Assembly (NCBI RefSeq): GCF_040802235.1
Contig: NC_133169.1
Span: 40,555,034-40,619,033 of the forward strand
Source: Manis javanica
Taxonomy: Eukaryota > Chordata > Mammalia > Pholidota > Manidae
DNA length: 64,000 nucleotides
Reading direction: 5' to 3'
Below are positions 1-13,177 of this stretch, in pieces. How positions within the stretch are numbered: position 1 is the stretch's first letter; each line of letters begins with the position of its first letter. A program made the translations under genes and the position numbers. The notes beneath the pieces were generated by a model that searched no databases, was not told where the DNA came from, and saw nothing but the letters and a program-made list of their open reading frames with translations.

Positions 1-1965
1 CAAGGATAATTCAAAATATACAAATCTATAAATGTGATATACCACATTAACAGAAAGAAAGAAAATATCATATGATCATCAAAATAGATACACAAAATTA
101 TTTGACAAAAACATTAATTTGTGATACAAATAGTAAAAATACTTGGTGTAAAATCAATATACCTCAACACAGTAATGACCATAAAGAAAAACTAACACCC
201 CAAATCAAATTAATCAATGAAAATTTGAAAGTTTTTCCTCTAAGATCAGAAATATATAAATGTACACACTATCATTAGCTCTATTCAACATAATAATAGA
301 TATCCTAGTTAGGATAATAAGGAATGAAAAAAGATATGAAAGGCTTTCAAGTAGGAAAAGTATAAATTATATTGTCTTTCATTGAAGATGATATGATCCT
401 GTATCTAAGAAATCTTAATGAATACACCATAAACTGCTGGAATTAATCAATGAATTCAGTAAAGTTGCAGAAAAATATCATCATACAAAGAGATTCAATG
501 TTAACAAAAATACTAGCAGAAACATGTGAAAAAGAAATAAAGGAAACAATACCATTCATAATAGCATCAAAATCAACAAAATACTAAGGACTTAATTTAT
601 CCAAAAAGGGTTAAAGTTTTCATACTGAAAACTACCAGACTTTGATGAAACAAATGAAGATAAGCAAAACAATATTGGAAAACTCTATTATACTCTTGGA
701 TACAAAGAATTAATGTTAACGTTTATATTACCCCCGAAGCATCTACAGATTCAATGCAATCCCTTTCAAAATCCTAATGGTTCTTTTCACAGAAATAGAA
801 ATAATTATCCTAAATTTGTAAGGAGCCACAAAGACCCTGTATTGAAAAGACCTACCAATACTAATGAAAAGAACAATGCAAAAGATATCACACTTCATAA
901 TTTCAAACTATATTGCAAAGTTATAGTAAGTAGAATGGTACTGACAAAAGAATTGATCCACAGACTAATGAACAGGAATTCAAAGTCCCAAAATGTATTA
1001 TCATATATATTTATAAACACATATTTTACAAGGGAGCCAAATTTACTCAATGTGAAGGGACATTGCCCTCAAAAATGGAGTTGAAAAACTGAAGGACCAC
1101 ATACAGATAAGGAAATTGGGCCCCTATATAAATTTTACGCCAGTTACTGAAATGAACTCAAATTCATTATACATGTAATCATAATAACAAAAATGTAAAA
1201 CTTTTATAAGGAAACGAAGGAAAACAGCTTCTTGATATTGTTCTTGGCATTAAATAACCAGATATGACTACAAGCTAGAAATTCAAAAGTAAATAAGCAA
1301 CCACATCAAACTGAATGGTTATCAGCAAAAGAAATAATCCACAAAATGAAAAGGTAGCTTACAAAATGGGATACATTTCTGCAAATCATACATCTGATAA
1401 GAATCTAATATCCAACATACAAAAAGAATGGATAAAATGTAATGATAAAAACAAATGTCATATTATTCAGCTGTATAAAAGGAAGAAATCCTGCCATTTG
1501 CAACAGTATGAATGGCCATAAAGAGTATAATGCTAAGTGTGATAAGCCAGGAAAAGAAAAATAAATACATGATTTCACTTATTTGTGGTATCTAAAAACA
1601 AAACAAATCAAAATAAACATAAGAGTAGACTCATAAACGCTGAGAAGTGACTGGTGGTTACCAAGGCAGGAGGGTTAGGGTGGAAGAGAGGGGAGGATGA
1701 AGGGGAAAAATGGACACAAAAATTCTCAATCATAACAAAAATTGGTCATGGGAGTGGTAGTACAGCATAGAGAATATAATCAGTCATTCTGTTAACATCT
1801 TCCTATGTTGACAGATAGTAACTGCACTAGCTGGGGAGAGGATGTAATAATGTAACCGGGGAACCCCTGTAATACAGCAACTCATCCAGTTAAAGTGTTT
1901 CATGATTTTTAAGAGCTTGAGTTTCATCAGTTTATGGAAATCATCATAGAGTACATATAAACAAA
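1..1965 (+). repeat. Degenerate LINE-1, ORF2 3' part and 3' UTR
   Basis: Broken reverse-transcriptase-like reading frames run on the plus strand, including an eroded block near 380-470 that looks like the region after the L1 RT catalytic motif. They are followed near 1570-1700 by the L1 end typical of laurasiatherian genomes: 'ATGATTTCACTTATTTGTGG' and, farther on, 'CTGGTGGTTACCAAGGCAGG'. No frame is intact and many stops interrupt it, so this is an old, dead copy. The 5' part lies outside the window. The short frames here (for example 713-1084) are remnants of the element, not genes. Confidence 0.7.
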
Positions 1966-3797
1966 ATTCCCCAAAACTTTATGGTAGTATAAAATTCTCA
2001 ACTTTTTTCTTTTTTAAAAACATTTCCAACAAACCTTTCTATTATTGACCAAGGCCATGAGCTTAGTGAGAAACCAACTATTTCTGATAAAATGGAATTA
2101 TTCCAGAGCTTTTGTGTAACAAAAATATAATAACAATATCACAAAGTATATTACCTTTAAATCAGTGGTAGAATATTGAATAAACATTTGAGTGGTACAT
2201 GAAAAGAACAATTGGTTGATTTTAATATTGTATTACATTTTATGTGGTATTATACTTAATGTATCCCATATATTCTGTTTTATATGAGGAGGATGACGCT
2301 TTTATATCACATGTAATTTTAGAGATACAGAAAAAAAGAATAATAAACAAAAAAATCAAATTTGTAATAGTAAAGTAATATTCTTACTTTATTTCTTTAA
2401 TGAGGTCTGCATGATTCTCCCTACACTACTTAAAATGAAATAGCACACAGTTGACCCACCACTACAATGAACAGCTGTGTATGTTGTACAAGATGTTTAT
2501 TAGGCCATTAAAGAATTTTGGAGAGTGTAATCTACCCCAACATACAACACGTCTATGCATTTGTTCTCTAACTCCTCTGCTACAGACACCTATCAACAGT
2601 CCGTCATTTGGTAAGGTTTTGAAAGTTACTAACAATTCTGTGACCCTCGAGAAGAAGAAATAATGGGATGTCTTAGAATAGTAAAGCACGTCTCAGCAGT
2701 GATGTTGGCACCTCACTTAGTGATGATGGAAACACAGAGTGCACACAGGACAGGCCGTCAAATGCCAGAAAGTGAAGCTACAATAAGAAATAGAGTGGGT
2801 GTGCAGTGAATTTGATCACCAGATTACGGACTAGAATGTGAAAGCAAGTGGAATTTACAGCCTGGAGAAAACTATGGAGAAAATTATACATGATTCTATA
2901 CTCAAAACAGTGCAGTAAATAGACAGCAGGACAGATAAAACATTCTTATTTCCTCGGGTAACAAGAAGAAAATGGACTCAAAATAATGTGTCATCTCCAC
3001 TCATAAAATTTAGGTCTCTAACCATCCTAAGTGGAAATGCAGTATTCTATGCAAAGCAGAGCCTAATTTTAAGGATTTTTGTTTGAAAATCTTGGAAAAC
3101 TGATAACAAAAATGCAAGGTAACTGATAAGATACACATGTGTTTGTTTATTAAAATATTATTTCCTGTTTTGAATATAGTGAATTGAATTCAATATCTAA
3201 ATTAGAGATACAGAAGATGCAGTGGTTTCCTAGGAATGACAGGTGGAGTTGAGAATGGACAAGGTCACACGAAAACGGAGAGAAGCAGAGAAATAGAGGG
3301 TAAGTTTAAGCTACAACTGAAAAACAGGGAGACAAATGATCATGTCAAAGAGCCAAAGCAGCATAAGAGGTTATTCAAGAGATAGAAATAAAGAGATGAT
3401 CTATAGATTAGATATAGATTTAGAAATAGTTGTAGAAACATGTAGAATATATAGAATTAGGCTGGCATAAACAGAAATTATTAGTGTTGAGGTGGCCATA
3501 GATCTTAGGATAGGCTCACATTAAACCTCTTCCATTAGTGTCGTTCTTACTGTTTTGTGTACCTCTCAAATGTCTACTTTGAATTATAAATGTTAACTTC
3601 CTTTTGGATAGAGACAGATATGTACATACATAGATACATATGACTAATGCTATATATATGCATCTATAAGCTTATATGAGTGCATAAGTATGTATTTTAG
3701 ATATTGGATAAAAATTATTGTAAGCATTCTTCTTATAAATCTATTCTAAAGAGAGCATTGTCATTCTATTTTACCATTACAATTACAGTAAACATGC
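1966..3797. other. Intergenic, no gene seen
   Basis: AT-rich sequence between the L1 tail and the 3' end of the OR gene. The overlapping short frames near 2450-2690 show no family signature, no codon bias and no exon-like borders. The stretch near 3600-3720 is low-complexity and AT-rich. Part of it may belong to the 3' UTR of the OR gene, but I cannot place a polyadenylation site with confidence. Confidence 0.5.
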
Positions 3798-4724
3798 TCA
3801 GTGACATAAGACTCTCCTGAGTGCCCCTTTCACCTCCGTGTTCCGCAAGCTATAGATCATGGGGTTTAACATTGGAGTAATAACTCCATAGAGCATGGGG
3901 ATGAGTCTATCTCTGGATTGGGAGTGCTGACTGGAGGATGGATGGACGTAAGTAAATGTGGCTGTGCCATAGAACAAACAGACCACCAGGAGGTGGGAGG
4001 CACATGTGGAGAAGGCTTTGCGCTTCCCTTCCACTGACTGGATCTTCAGGATGGTGGATATGATGTACATGTAGGAGATGAAGGTAGTTAGGAAAGCACC
4101 AATTCCAAAAATCCCTGCTAGCACAATAAGAAGCATTTCTACCATGTAGGTGGATGAGCAGGAGAGGGCCACCACTGGGGGGATGTCACAGTAGTACTGG
4201 TTAACCTGATTGGACTTGCAGAAAGACAGGTGGAAGGTGGACACTGTGTGGAGGAGGGAATTGAGAAACCCTGCTGCCCAGGTCCCACCTATTAGCTGGG
4301 CACAGTGAGCCTTGGTCATGATGAGGGTGTAACGGAGGGGGAAGCAGATGGCCACGTATCGGTCATAAGCCATGACAGCGAGAAGGAAGTCCTCAGTCCC
4401 CGCCAGGGCCACCAGGAAATAGAGCTGCAAAGCACAACCCAGGAAGGAAATGCTGTTATTCCCAGTCAAGAGGTTGTCCAGCATCTTGGGGACAGTAGCT
4501 GATGGGCAGAATATGTCTAAGAGGGACAGATTAGCTAGAAAGTAATACATGGGTGTGTGTAGCTTTTTCTCCATTCCGATGGCCAGGAGAATGGCCCCGT
4601 TTCCCAGCAAGGTGACCTGGTAGATGATGGCAAAGACCACAAAGAGAGGATAGCGCACCTCGGGGAGGTCAGAGAGCCCCGTGAGGATAAAGTGAGTCAT
4701 GGTGGTGAGATTGTGGATGTCCAT
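3798..4724 (-). CDS. Intact olfactory receptor, class II GPCR (308 aa)
   Basis: Odorant-receptor GPCR, expected in the ciliary membrane of olfactory neurons, where ORs signal through Golf and cAMP. Counting from the chosen Met, it has an N-glycosylation sequon NLT at residue 5, a GN in TM1, a PMYYF block before TM2, the loop cysteine C97, MAYDRYVAIC at 118-127, C179 in YYCDIPP, KAFSTCASH at 236-244 and NPMIYSLRN at 287-295. All seven membrane segments are present without a stop. An in-frame ATG lies 14 codons upstream (4766), but the sequence between has a pyrimidine-rich tract ending in CAG at about 4748. That looks like the splice acceptor usual just before an OR coding exon, so I prefer the Met at 4724, which gives the usual family length. 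Subfamily not assigned; a class II family is clear from the motifs. Confidence 0.93.
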   Translation of the reverse strand: MDIHNLTTMTHFILTGLSDLPEVRYPLFVVFAIIYQVTLLGNGAILLAIGMEKKLHTPMYYFLANLSLLDIFCPSATVPKMLDNLLTGNNSISFLGCALQLYFLVALAGTEDFLLAVMAYDRYVAICFPLRYTLIMTKAHCAQLIGGTWAAGFLNSLLHTVSTFHLSFCKSNQVNQYYCDIPPVVALSCSSTYMVEMLLIVLAGIFGIGAFLTTFISYMYIISTILKIQSVEGKRKAFSTCASHLLVVCLFYGTATFTYVHPSSSQHSQSRDRLIPMLYGVITPMLNPMIYSLRNTEVKGALRRVLCH

Positions 4725-4746
4725 CTCCTCTCTCCACAGTGGTCTC

Positions 4747-4766
4747 TCTGGAGGGAAGGAAGCCAT
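4747..4766 (-). promoter_or_regulatory. Probable 3' splice acceptor before the OR coding exon
   Basis: On the minus strand, the bases from the upstream ATG onward form a pyrimidine-rich run (TTCCTTCCCTCCAG) ending in AG at 4749-4748, 23 bases before the preferred Met. OR genes normally splice 5' non-coding exons to an acceptor just upstream of the single coding exon. If this is used, the upstream ATG is intronic. RNA reads would settle it. Confidence 0.5.
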
Positions 4767-7700
4767 GAAACAGGTTAGAGATAAAGTGAAGGAGTCTATT
4801 GATCAGAACTTTGTGAAGTAGCTGGTAGGTGGTAGGTGACGTATTCTCTCTATTTTAATTAGATATTTCAGTTTTTAGATCCACTGCTGAATCATCTTCT
4901 TTACTCACTGTATTTCTGGAAATATGCGTCCCCTGGTCTGTATCAAGAAGAAATCCACTGACACCCTAAGGAGATGTTTAAATATTCACCTCCTCAGTAA
5001 CACCACTGGGGGCCGTCCACCAGTGTTCTGGATTTCAGAATTCAGTGGTAGTGGCTGGTGTATTTCACACAACTTCTGGACCACCTGCCTTGTATTATTT
5101 GAGTGTTTTATTCACCATCTCAATTCTAAGTACCTTGAATGAAGAAGCTGTGTATTCCTTAGTAAATTATTTTTAAAAAGTTAGCAATTAGCAGACATAG
5201 AGTAAAAGAATATCTATCTAAATAATTGTTAGGTGAAAAATCTTGTCAGAATGGTCTGGTACCTCCTCTGACATAGTGTTTCTATTAGTAAAGATAAATA
5301 CACATCAGATTTTTTTTTAACTTCAAAATCATAATATTTAAGTATGACATTATTATTTATTTCACCCCAAGATTACTCTATAATAAAATTCAATTTGTCT
5401 GTCACATTAAAAATAAAGCCTGGTTGAATATTTCTAAAAGTCATCCAAATATGAAGTAAATATATGTACATAATATTCTACTATATTTCTCCTTAAAAAT
5501 TGCATATTTAGCCATGTGTCTAATTATTTAAGAAAATACAGGTTTTACAATTTGTATATGTATGCATTATAAGATGTTGATCTTAATTTTGTTTACTTTT
5601 CTCATTTGATTTTTATGTATCTTAGTCCATATAACTGAAATACTTCAGACTATTTACAAAAATACTAATTCAGGGCCTATAAATCAATATTTCTGTGTAA
5701 TTCATCTGTCACTTTTAAAACTATTTTTTAAATATAACATCTGTGGAATAAAAAAATTCAAAAAGAAATAATGAAATTGAAAAATATACAAAAATCACTC
5801 TCTAAATTCTTCCCTTCTTATTTACTTTACCTGTATGAAATTGTTAGTGATTTCTTTGCTCAGATAAGATGCAGAGTATAAAAAATACAAATGATACAGA
5901 ATGATTTATTTACACAAATGGAATGCAAATGTTTTTTTCCCACTCCTTTCCATGAAATATTTAAATAAAATATCTGAGACTGCTTGGGAGATGTTATTAT
6001 CTTTCCTTGAACATACTGTAACATATCTGGGAAAAAATCAAATTTTATCAAAGATCTAAAACTCATGAAATTTAGGAAATAAATTACTGTAATAACCACA
6101 GTACTTTTGGTTTTTGTTATTCAATCAACAAAATATGCTTAATGAAAGACTGAAACAAAAAGAATCTGCAGCATCAGCACATTCTTAAATGTTCAGAGTT
6201 CTACATAACTGTTCAATTTCAGTTTGTTTATATCTATATATAATGTTTGAAAATGGAATATTATATTATCAAATTAAATAAGGAACTTTCTATTACAAAA
6301 ATAATATATTGATAGAGTAAATATTAAGCTGTATATTAAGTACCAGTATTCAAGATCTATGTTAAATCTTAATTAAACTCTTATATTAAATATTATATTA
6401 AATACTAAATAGACTTGCAAATTCGAGTGTTTTCTAAACAACAATTATGAGTAATAAGTCAACAAAAATCCTGATAAAAACAAATAAGCTGTTTTTATAT
6501 CAGGTTATATAATCAACACACATCCTTCAAAAAATAATGTATTTTCCATAAGTTTGTACTTCATTTACATTTTTAAAATCAAAATTAAAGTCTGAACACA
6601 CAAATTGCAGAATTTGTGTTTTGTTATTTGGGGAGGTAACTTTTACTCATATTGAGGATACCCTCCTTTTATATCAAACATAATTAAATCTTATGTATTT
6701 GACATCTATTTAGATAAGTGAGTGGTATTTTGTTAACACTATATTGCTGAGGAAGAAGTTCTACAACCTTCCTTATTAACTAATCCAGAGAACTGGACAC
6801 ACACTACAAAATCATAAAAATTCTCAAGAATGTCTATTTTTCATATGCTTTGTGAGATTACTTGGTGCAAATGTGAGCATGTGAAGTATATAGGTTACTA
6901 TCAGCTTTTTATCATAATCAGCCAAATTTAAAATGGGAATTGGAAGGAAGGATATATGACCAGGATTAGTCGTCTTTTGGAAATCACACAGAAACCAGGC
7001 TTCCTTATTGTATATATGACCTACTCTTCTGTATATGGTCAAATCCAAATGATGAGATATGAAAATTTTCTTTTTTCTCTTCAACTTCAGGTTTGCACTA
7101 TGTAGAAAAAAATAAAATTAGTTATTTAAGCAAAAAATATCAATAGCATATCTTAGATCTTAGTATTGCTCATAATGAAAAATTAATTTAGCACACCAAA
7201 ATTAAAGAAACATTACATAAAGTTTTCTTTAAAAACAGGAGAATTGTTTTCATTAAAGCTACATAGTAAAGGATGAAATTCTATGACTCAGTTTTTAATT
7301 TGATGTATTGATAGATAATAAACTAGAGGCATCACAAAAGCACTTTTAGTTTAATCATTGCACATGTTATGTGACACCCGTTTCCTGCTATTCCATTCAC
7401 TATTCTCTAGGAAATGTTTCCAGTACACCATTCTCTAGGAAACATCCAATCAGAAACATTCATTGGACATAGCATAATTTTATATATACAGGTTTTGGTT
7501 TCACATTTGTGTGGGCATGCATTTTTTAGGGCCATAATTGAACATTATTAAGAATTTACTTAGAGAACCACTATATAGTATTTTGAATTTCTCACTTTAT
7601 CTTACCCATATAGTATTCATATTTATCTAGTTTCTTAAATGTGTATACTTTTATAATATATTAACATATTTGTAAACATATAATTATCTATCATAGCTCT

Positions 7701-9423
7701 AAAATTCTGGAATTCAACATACAATTTCTTGCCTTTTCAGTTTCAGAGGATTCATGACTTACATGATGTTTCAATAAGAAGAAAATAAAACGATCTGGCA
7801 AAGAAACATCATTAGTGAATGAAAACAACTTCTCATTCATATACAGACCACATATTGGAATTTTTGTACTGCTTAGAATATGCCAAATTTTCCCTTAGGA
7901 ATTAGAAAATAACAAGGAACCTGGAGGGAATACTTTTTCTTCACAAACCTAAATTACTACAACCTATAATGGGTACTGATTAATATAATGGGAACTTATT
8001 TTATAGTTAATTTAATGTTGGTTGAAGATAAAACTATCCTGTAGAAGAGTGACAATTTTTTTCTTGTAATGATCTGGAGTAAGAAAAAATAAATTTTTTC
8101 TAGGACCTATAGTGCAGGACAACAATGAAAAATAAACTGACATTATTAGAATCTTTTCTGTAATCAGACTGACCTTAAATACAAGTATGATTACAATTCA
8201 GACCTAGTATAAATTTGCATTTTTTCTGTGATAGACAGAAAAACTCTATTTTTTTCATTATTGCACACTTATCTTGCTAAGACTATTTCCCATCCATGCA
8301 ATACAATCTTTATTTAGAACAATTTAGACTAAAAAGAATGGAATTTCAAACTTAACCTACGATTAATACACTATTTTCTCCCAGTAAGAGAATACAAGAT
8401 GTTTGCATTTAGTAAATCCAGGTGAAATGTATATAGATGTCTGTAATGGCATTTCGATTTTGATGTGACATTGTCACCTATCAAAGTAAAATATTGGGAA
8501 AAGTTAAACATGGAACATCAGAAATTACCCAGGGAAAAATCATTTTAACCCTCTCCCTTCCATACTTAACCTCCCTATTATTTTGGAAAGAGCAACGATT
8601 CTTTACACCATTGTTTTATTTTAGCAACTTTCTATTTCCATTTAAGCATAATGTTTTGTCTATAAAGAACTTTGTTTCCCTTCTTTCATTTTTTAAATTT
8701 CTTTACTCAATCTGAAAGATTTAGGATACGTTTTAGATCTCTACATGGTTTCTTTTGTACTTCATTAAACAGATTGCTAAATATCAATTGCTTTATATGT
8801 TACTTTCACCCTTAGGGCCTTTGAAAAGTAGAAACAGAAAACCTGTTATAAAGCAAGGGAAAGTGCTTTTACAGTTCCTCCCACATCCTCTAAATCTTAT
8901 ACCCTCCTCTGATGGAATTTGCTTTATTATTGTACTTATTGGAACTTATAATACTCTTTAACCTAAGCACACTCCTTAAATGTCACTTTATTAAGCACAA
9001 CTAGAGACTTTTCTTCTTTCAATCTAAAGAAGGGCAGAGGTGAATTGCCATTTCCAGACATCGCCGTGCGCCTGGGCTCTGTCAGGCCCTCAGTGTTCTG
9101 AGCACACAGCTCTGATTCCCAGGAAGCAAAGCAGGCAGGGTTCCTCCAACCATCCACGGAGAGCCCCATATTTCTGCTCTATCAAAACGTAGAAAATTCT
9201 GACAGTGTTCATCTGTGTACATGTGCTCAATACTGGAGCTAGTACAAGCCCCTTATATCACACAATTTATATTCTCTGCAGAAGAGAGGCAGTAAAATAC
9301 TATCAAGCTTTATTTTATTGCCTCACCTTCCTCCTTAGTCTTCCCAGTGACTGACATCACTTTTGGCAACAGGACCTTTCCCAATACTTAATTCTGGATT
9401 CTCTGCTCAGATTTATTTAGAAG
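4767..9423. other. AT-rich intergenic, no gene seen
   Basis: About 4.6 kb upstream of the minus-strand OR, very AT-rich with scattered short frames that show no family signature. Any 5' non-coding exons and promoter of that OR would be expected here or farther right, but I could not place them. A short GC-richer patch near 9050-9170 contains several CpGs; I recognise no exon or repeat in it. Confidence 0.5.
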
Positions 9424-9842
9424 TGTGAAAATAAAGAAAGCAGAACCTCACTAAAGTGCAGTTGGGAGGCCAGCAGGGATTCTCTCAAGTCCGCCACTCC
9501 TCCACTGCAGTCCTCACCAGAAGAAACGGACACCTTACATGTCAAATTGTTTTAACTTCTTTAATCCCCAACAGGAGAAGAGTTTCCACCTCCCCTGGAA
9601 ACAGCCCCACCAATGAGAGATGGTCACAACCCAGCCAGTGAGAAGACATGACACATGGGACTCCCAGTTTCCTCCGACGGACTTTTTGCTTGTAACAGCC
9701 ATCCTAATTTGCCCTTCCCTCTGCAAAAGAGCATTCCTTTGCTTTATCTCAAATGTGTTCTGCCATAGCTTGCTTGTTCCAAGTTGCAATTCTCTGCTTT
9801 TCCAAAATAAACCCACTTTTGCTGCTAAGATGATTGAAAAGT
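9424..9842 (+). mobile_element. Candidate solo LTR (ERV1-like)
   Basis: A GC-richer block in AT-rich surroundings that reads like an LTR. It starts near a TGTG, has a C/T-rich middle and ends with an AATAAA signal at 9806-9811 followed closely by a CCCACTTTTGCTGCTAA-type end. There is no internal retroviral sequence next to it and I could not define a target-site duplication, so both borders are approximate. The overlapping short frames on both strands are by-products. Confidence 0.45.
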
Positions 9843-10689
9843 TATTTTTAAGGTTCAGAGAAACAATCTGGGACACATGAAATTCTGAATTTCAACTCAA
9901 AGTTCAAACAATATACCTTATAGACTTAGGGTTAGAATCAATCAAGAACTCTGAAATCCCAAATATAGTAATACTATTTGCATTTCTTTTTCTGTGGAGT
10001 ACGTTACTGTATGATCAGGAAACTGCACCATGTGTAACTGAGAAAAATTGTTCCAAGTGCCACTCCAAATGATTTAAGAAGTGTTAATGAAGTATTTTGT
10101 CTTCACAGATAACTATGGAAATATTAGGATGCATTTGTTTTTATTTCTTATTTGCCCACAAGTTAATCATTGGTTCTCAGGATCCTTACTTCTTTAATTC
10201 TGTGTTTGAAATTAATATTAAAACAATGTTAACATCCTTTTTGGTATACAGTTCTATACGTTTTAGCTCATGTATAGATTCTTATAGCTGCCATGACAGG
10301 TACTTAACAGTTTCCCCCAAAACTCACTGATATCCCTTTGTAGCAACAACCTGACTGAACATTTTATGGGTGTATCATAGGTTGCTCATGTATTCCCCAA
10401 TGAAGTGCCTTTGGATTGTTTATTGATTTTGAGGATTATGAGTAGAATGGTTATAAACAGTCATATTCGGGTTTTGGTATAAGAAGAGTAGGTGTCATTT
10501 CTCAGAGGTAAACCCAAGTAATGTAGTTTTTAGGTCAAATAATAAATATGTTTGACTGTATAATAAGCTAAAACATTTTTCAGAGTGGCTTTATCTTTTT
10601 ACCAGCAGCAAAGTGTGGCAGTTACAGTTGTTGTACACCCTCACTTCAATTTGGCATTGTCAATATGTTCAATTTTTATATTCATAGTA
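9843..10689. other. Intergenic, no gene seen
   Basis: AT-rich spacer. Part of 10330-10690 resembles the 3' region of old minus-strand L1 copies, but too eroded to call with confidence. No exon, RNA gene or long frame seen. Confidence 0.4.
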
Positions 10690-11126
10690 TTATTTTATTG
10701 ATTAGTTGGTATGCAAGATTATATTGGTTTGAGACTTACAACACAAGATTCAACAGTTCTACACATTACTAAAGGCTCATCCCAATAAGTGTAGTTACTG
10801 TAAACATACAAAGAAATTGTACTATTATTGACTATATTCTCTGTGCTGTACTTCTGTCACTATGACTAATTTATTTTACAATTTGAACTTTGTGAATCCG
10901 TATTACTTCACCTATTTCACAACTCCCCCTTTCCAATGGCAACCACCAGTCTATTTTTTGAGTCTACTTCTGTTTCATTTGTTCACTTTTTTAGATTCCA
11001 CATATGAATGAAATCACATGTTTGCCTCTCTCTGACTTATTTCACTTATAGTAATCGTGTCTATGATCATCCATTTGTTTCAAACGGCAATATTTTGTTC
11101 TTTTTTATGGATGATTAATCATCCAT

Positions 11127-11170
<44 letters not shown>

Positions 11171-11800
11171 ACATCTTTATCCATTTATTTTTCAATGGAC
11201 AGTGTTAAGGACCTATTTTGAAAATACTTTACTATTGTAGAGTTTCAAGCATTTTAAGGTTTTTTTTTTTAACTGTTAAAAGTTTTAAGCAAAATCTAGA
11301 AGGAGAAGACTTCACTGTTGAATTTTACCATTTTTAGTCATGTTGTTAGTTTCCTGTTAAAGTTTAAATATACTTTGAATGCTTTAAATAACAGTCTAAT
11401 CTCAATGAATTGTCCAACATACATATGACATGTGTTTTTACAAATATTTCCTCTCAGTCTGTGGCTTATTTCTCTTTCTCTTGACCTGTCCTTCGTGCAG
11501 CAGAAATATCTAATTTAATTAAGTCCAGCTTATCAATCACTTACATGAACAGCATCTTTGTTGTACCTAAAATGTGACTGTCATGCCCAAGGTCATGTAG
11601 GGTCCTTTCACATCGTCTCCAGGGGAATTTATAATTTTCCATTTCATATTTTTGTGGCTAATTTTGAGTTGATTTATGATAGGAGTATAAGTTCTGTACT
11701 TCAATTATTTTTATTTTTAACGCTTTTTTACATTTGAAACATTTTTCTAAAACTTTGGAAATTGCTGCATGAAGGACTGGCTTATCCACCTTCATACACA
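10690..11800 (-). repeat. Old LINE-1 3' region, minus strand
   Basis: Reverse-oriented L1 3' end: the tract with 'TTCAACAGTTCTACACATTA', a block around 10830-10850 ('TATTGACTATATTCTCTGTG') and the segment 'ATGAATGAAATCACATG' near 11005 are typical of this region and recur in the other minus-strand tails of the window (28.6 kb, 54.1 kb). No ORF2 frame survives. A TG microsatellite interrupts it. Confidence 0.65.
11129..11167. repeat. (TG)n microsatellite
   Basis: About 19 uninterrupted TG units inside the old L1 remnant. Likely length-polymorphic. Confidence 0.95.
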
Positions 11801-12179
11801 CTCAACATGAGTCTAAGACATTTTTCCTAAATTTGTCCCACAGTTTTTCTACTCATTCCTTTATGAAATTACTGGTATATGTAAAACATTTTTCAACTTA
11901 TGAACCTACTTTAAAAGCATTTTAGAGGCAGCAGTGGTCAGGGACCATTGTAAAATTTATATTAGAGCTTTACATTGTGTGCTAGTAAATATTTTCCTGT
12001 TTTATTCCATGATGTATTTTTTCATAATTATTGCGTGCATGTATTATTAATTTTGGTTGTGAGATTTTTTTAGAGGCTATTGTTAAATTTAGTTCAGATA
12101 TGAAAGTTTAACATTTAGAGAAGTTTTCACTACATCTTACCCATAAATATTTCAAATGTATTTCATTAACTGAGCTGCC

Positions 12180-12913
12180 AAAGATCTAGAAATCATTATG
12201 GGAAACTTGTGCTTTCTCAAGTTTATATATCCTTATTCTAAGGTTACCTTTTAAGGAAACTAATGCCAATCTAATTAATCTCAATGAATTAGTCCAACCT
12301 ATATATGAAAAATGAGGGATAAAACCCTTCATGTTTTTGGTAGGCTGTAATCACTAATTCTCTTGCATCTTCTTGGGGATATAAGCACCACAGTGAAACA
12401 CAGAGAGACATGAAGACAAAAAATTGGTATGCAAAACAAAGAAACCCCATGCATACACCTTCCCATGCTCCAAAGTAACATTCACCTATGAGGGGGACTC
12501 CCTAGGTCAGGCTAAACGAAGAGAATTGAAGACTAATGGTATTAGGCTTTATTAAAATATGTTTTTATGAGAAACAGTGCAGTGAATGAAAATGTCATAT
12601 TTCAAGTTCAAGTATGCCTCTGTTTTTAAGGCTAATTCTTTTATAGCACTACATTTAAAATTTTAATTTATATTGAACAAAACTCTAACTCTTAAAGCAT
12701 ACTAATAGCATTCAAAGTGATCATTCTTATATTTTTGCTATCCTGATTATTTTGTTTGACCACATAATCACACTACAATATTTATCAATATTTTATAAGG
12801 TATGGCTATTTAAGCAGAGTAATCAATCAATGCCACATTTTTCATATCATATGAGAAAATATTCTTTCTTATATTCTTTGTAGCATTATCTGCTGACCAG
12901 TAGTCCCCACAGC
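12180..12913. repeat. Duplicated 5' flank of OR pseudogene (copy A)
   Basis: Parts of this stretch match 24590-25558 upstream of the second OR pseudogene. Both contain 'TTGTGCTTTCTCAAGTTT' and 'CTAATTAATCTCAATG', then a TGTAGCAT just before the coding start. The shared, collinear flank means the duplication covered promoter-side DNA as well as the receptor. The copies are clearly diverged and the duplication is not recent. Confidence 0.6.
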
Positions 12914-13165
12914 ATGTTAACAGGTATGGGTAACCTTACCATGCTCCCACAATTCCTTCTCATGGACTTCTCAAGCTCCAGGGAGCTCCAAGTCTTGAAA
13001 GGTCTGCTGTTCCTAATAGTTTATCTGGGGGCCCTGGCTGGAAATTTTGTTACCTTTACTGTAATGGTGATGGACACATGTCTTCACTTCCCCATGTACT
13101 TCTTCATAGGTAATTTATCATTGTCAGACTTTGGTTACATCTCAGTTACTGTTCCCAAATTCATC
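12914..13165 (+). pseudogene. Olfactory receptor 5' fragment, family-14-like
   Basis: The first ~84 residues of an OR: an NLT sequon near the start, an FLLM..SSSRELQVL segment, a TM1 with GALAGN, a PMYFF block and a TM2 ending ISVTVPK. The match stops abruptly after TM2; the following bases are an AT-rich, ATA-repeat-like tract and no later OR motif appears downstream, so five membrane segments are missing. The segment resembles OR family 14 and the pseudogene at 25559. The remaining frame is open to 13177, but a two-helix receptor cannot function. Confidence 0.85.
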
Positions 13166-13177
13166 ATAATGACTTAA

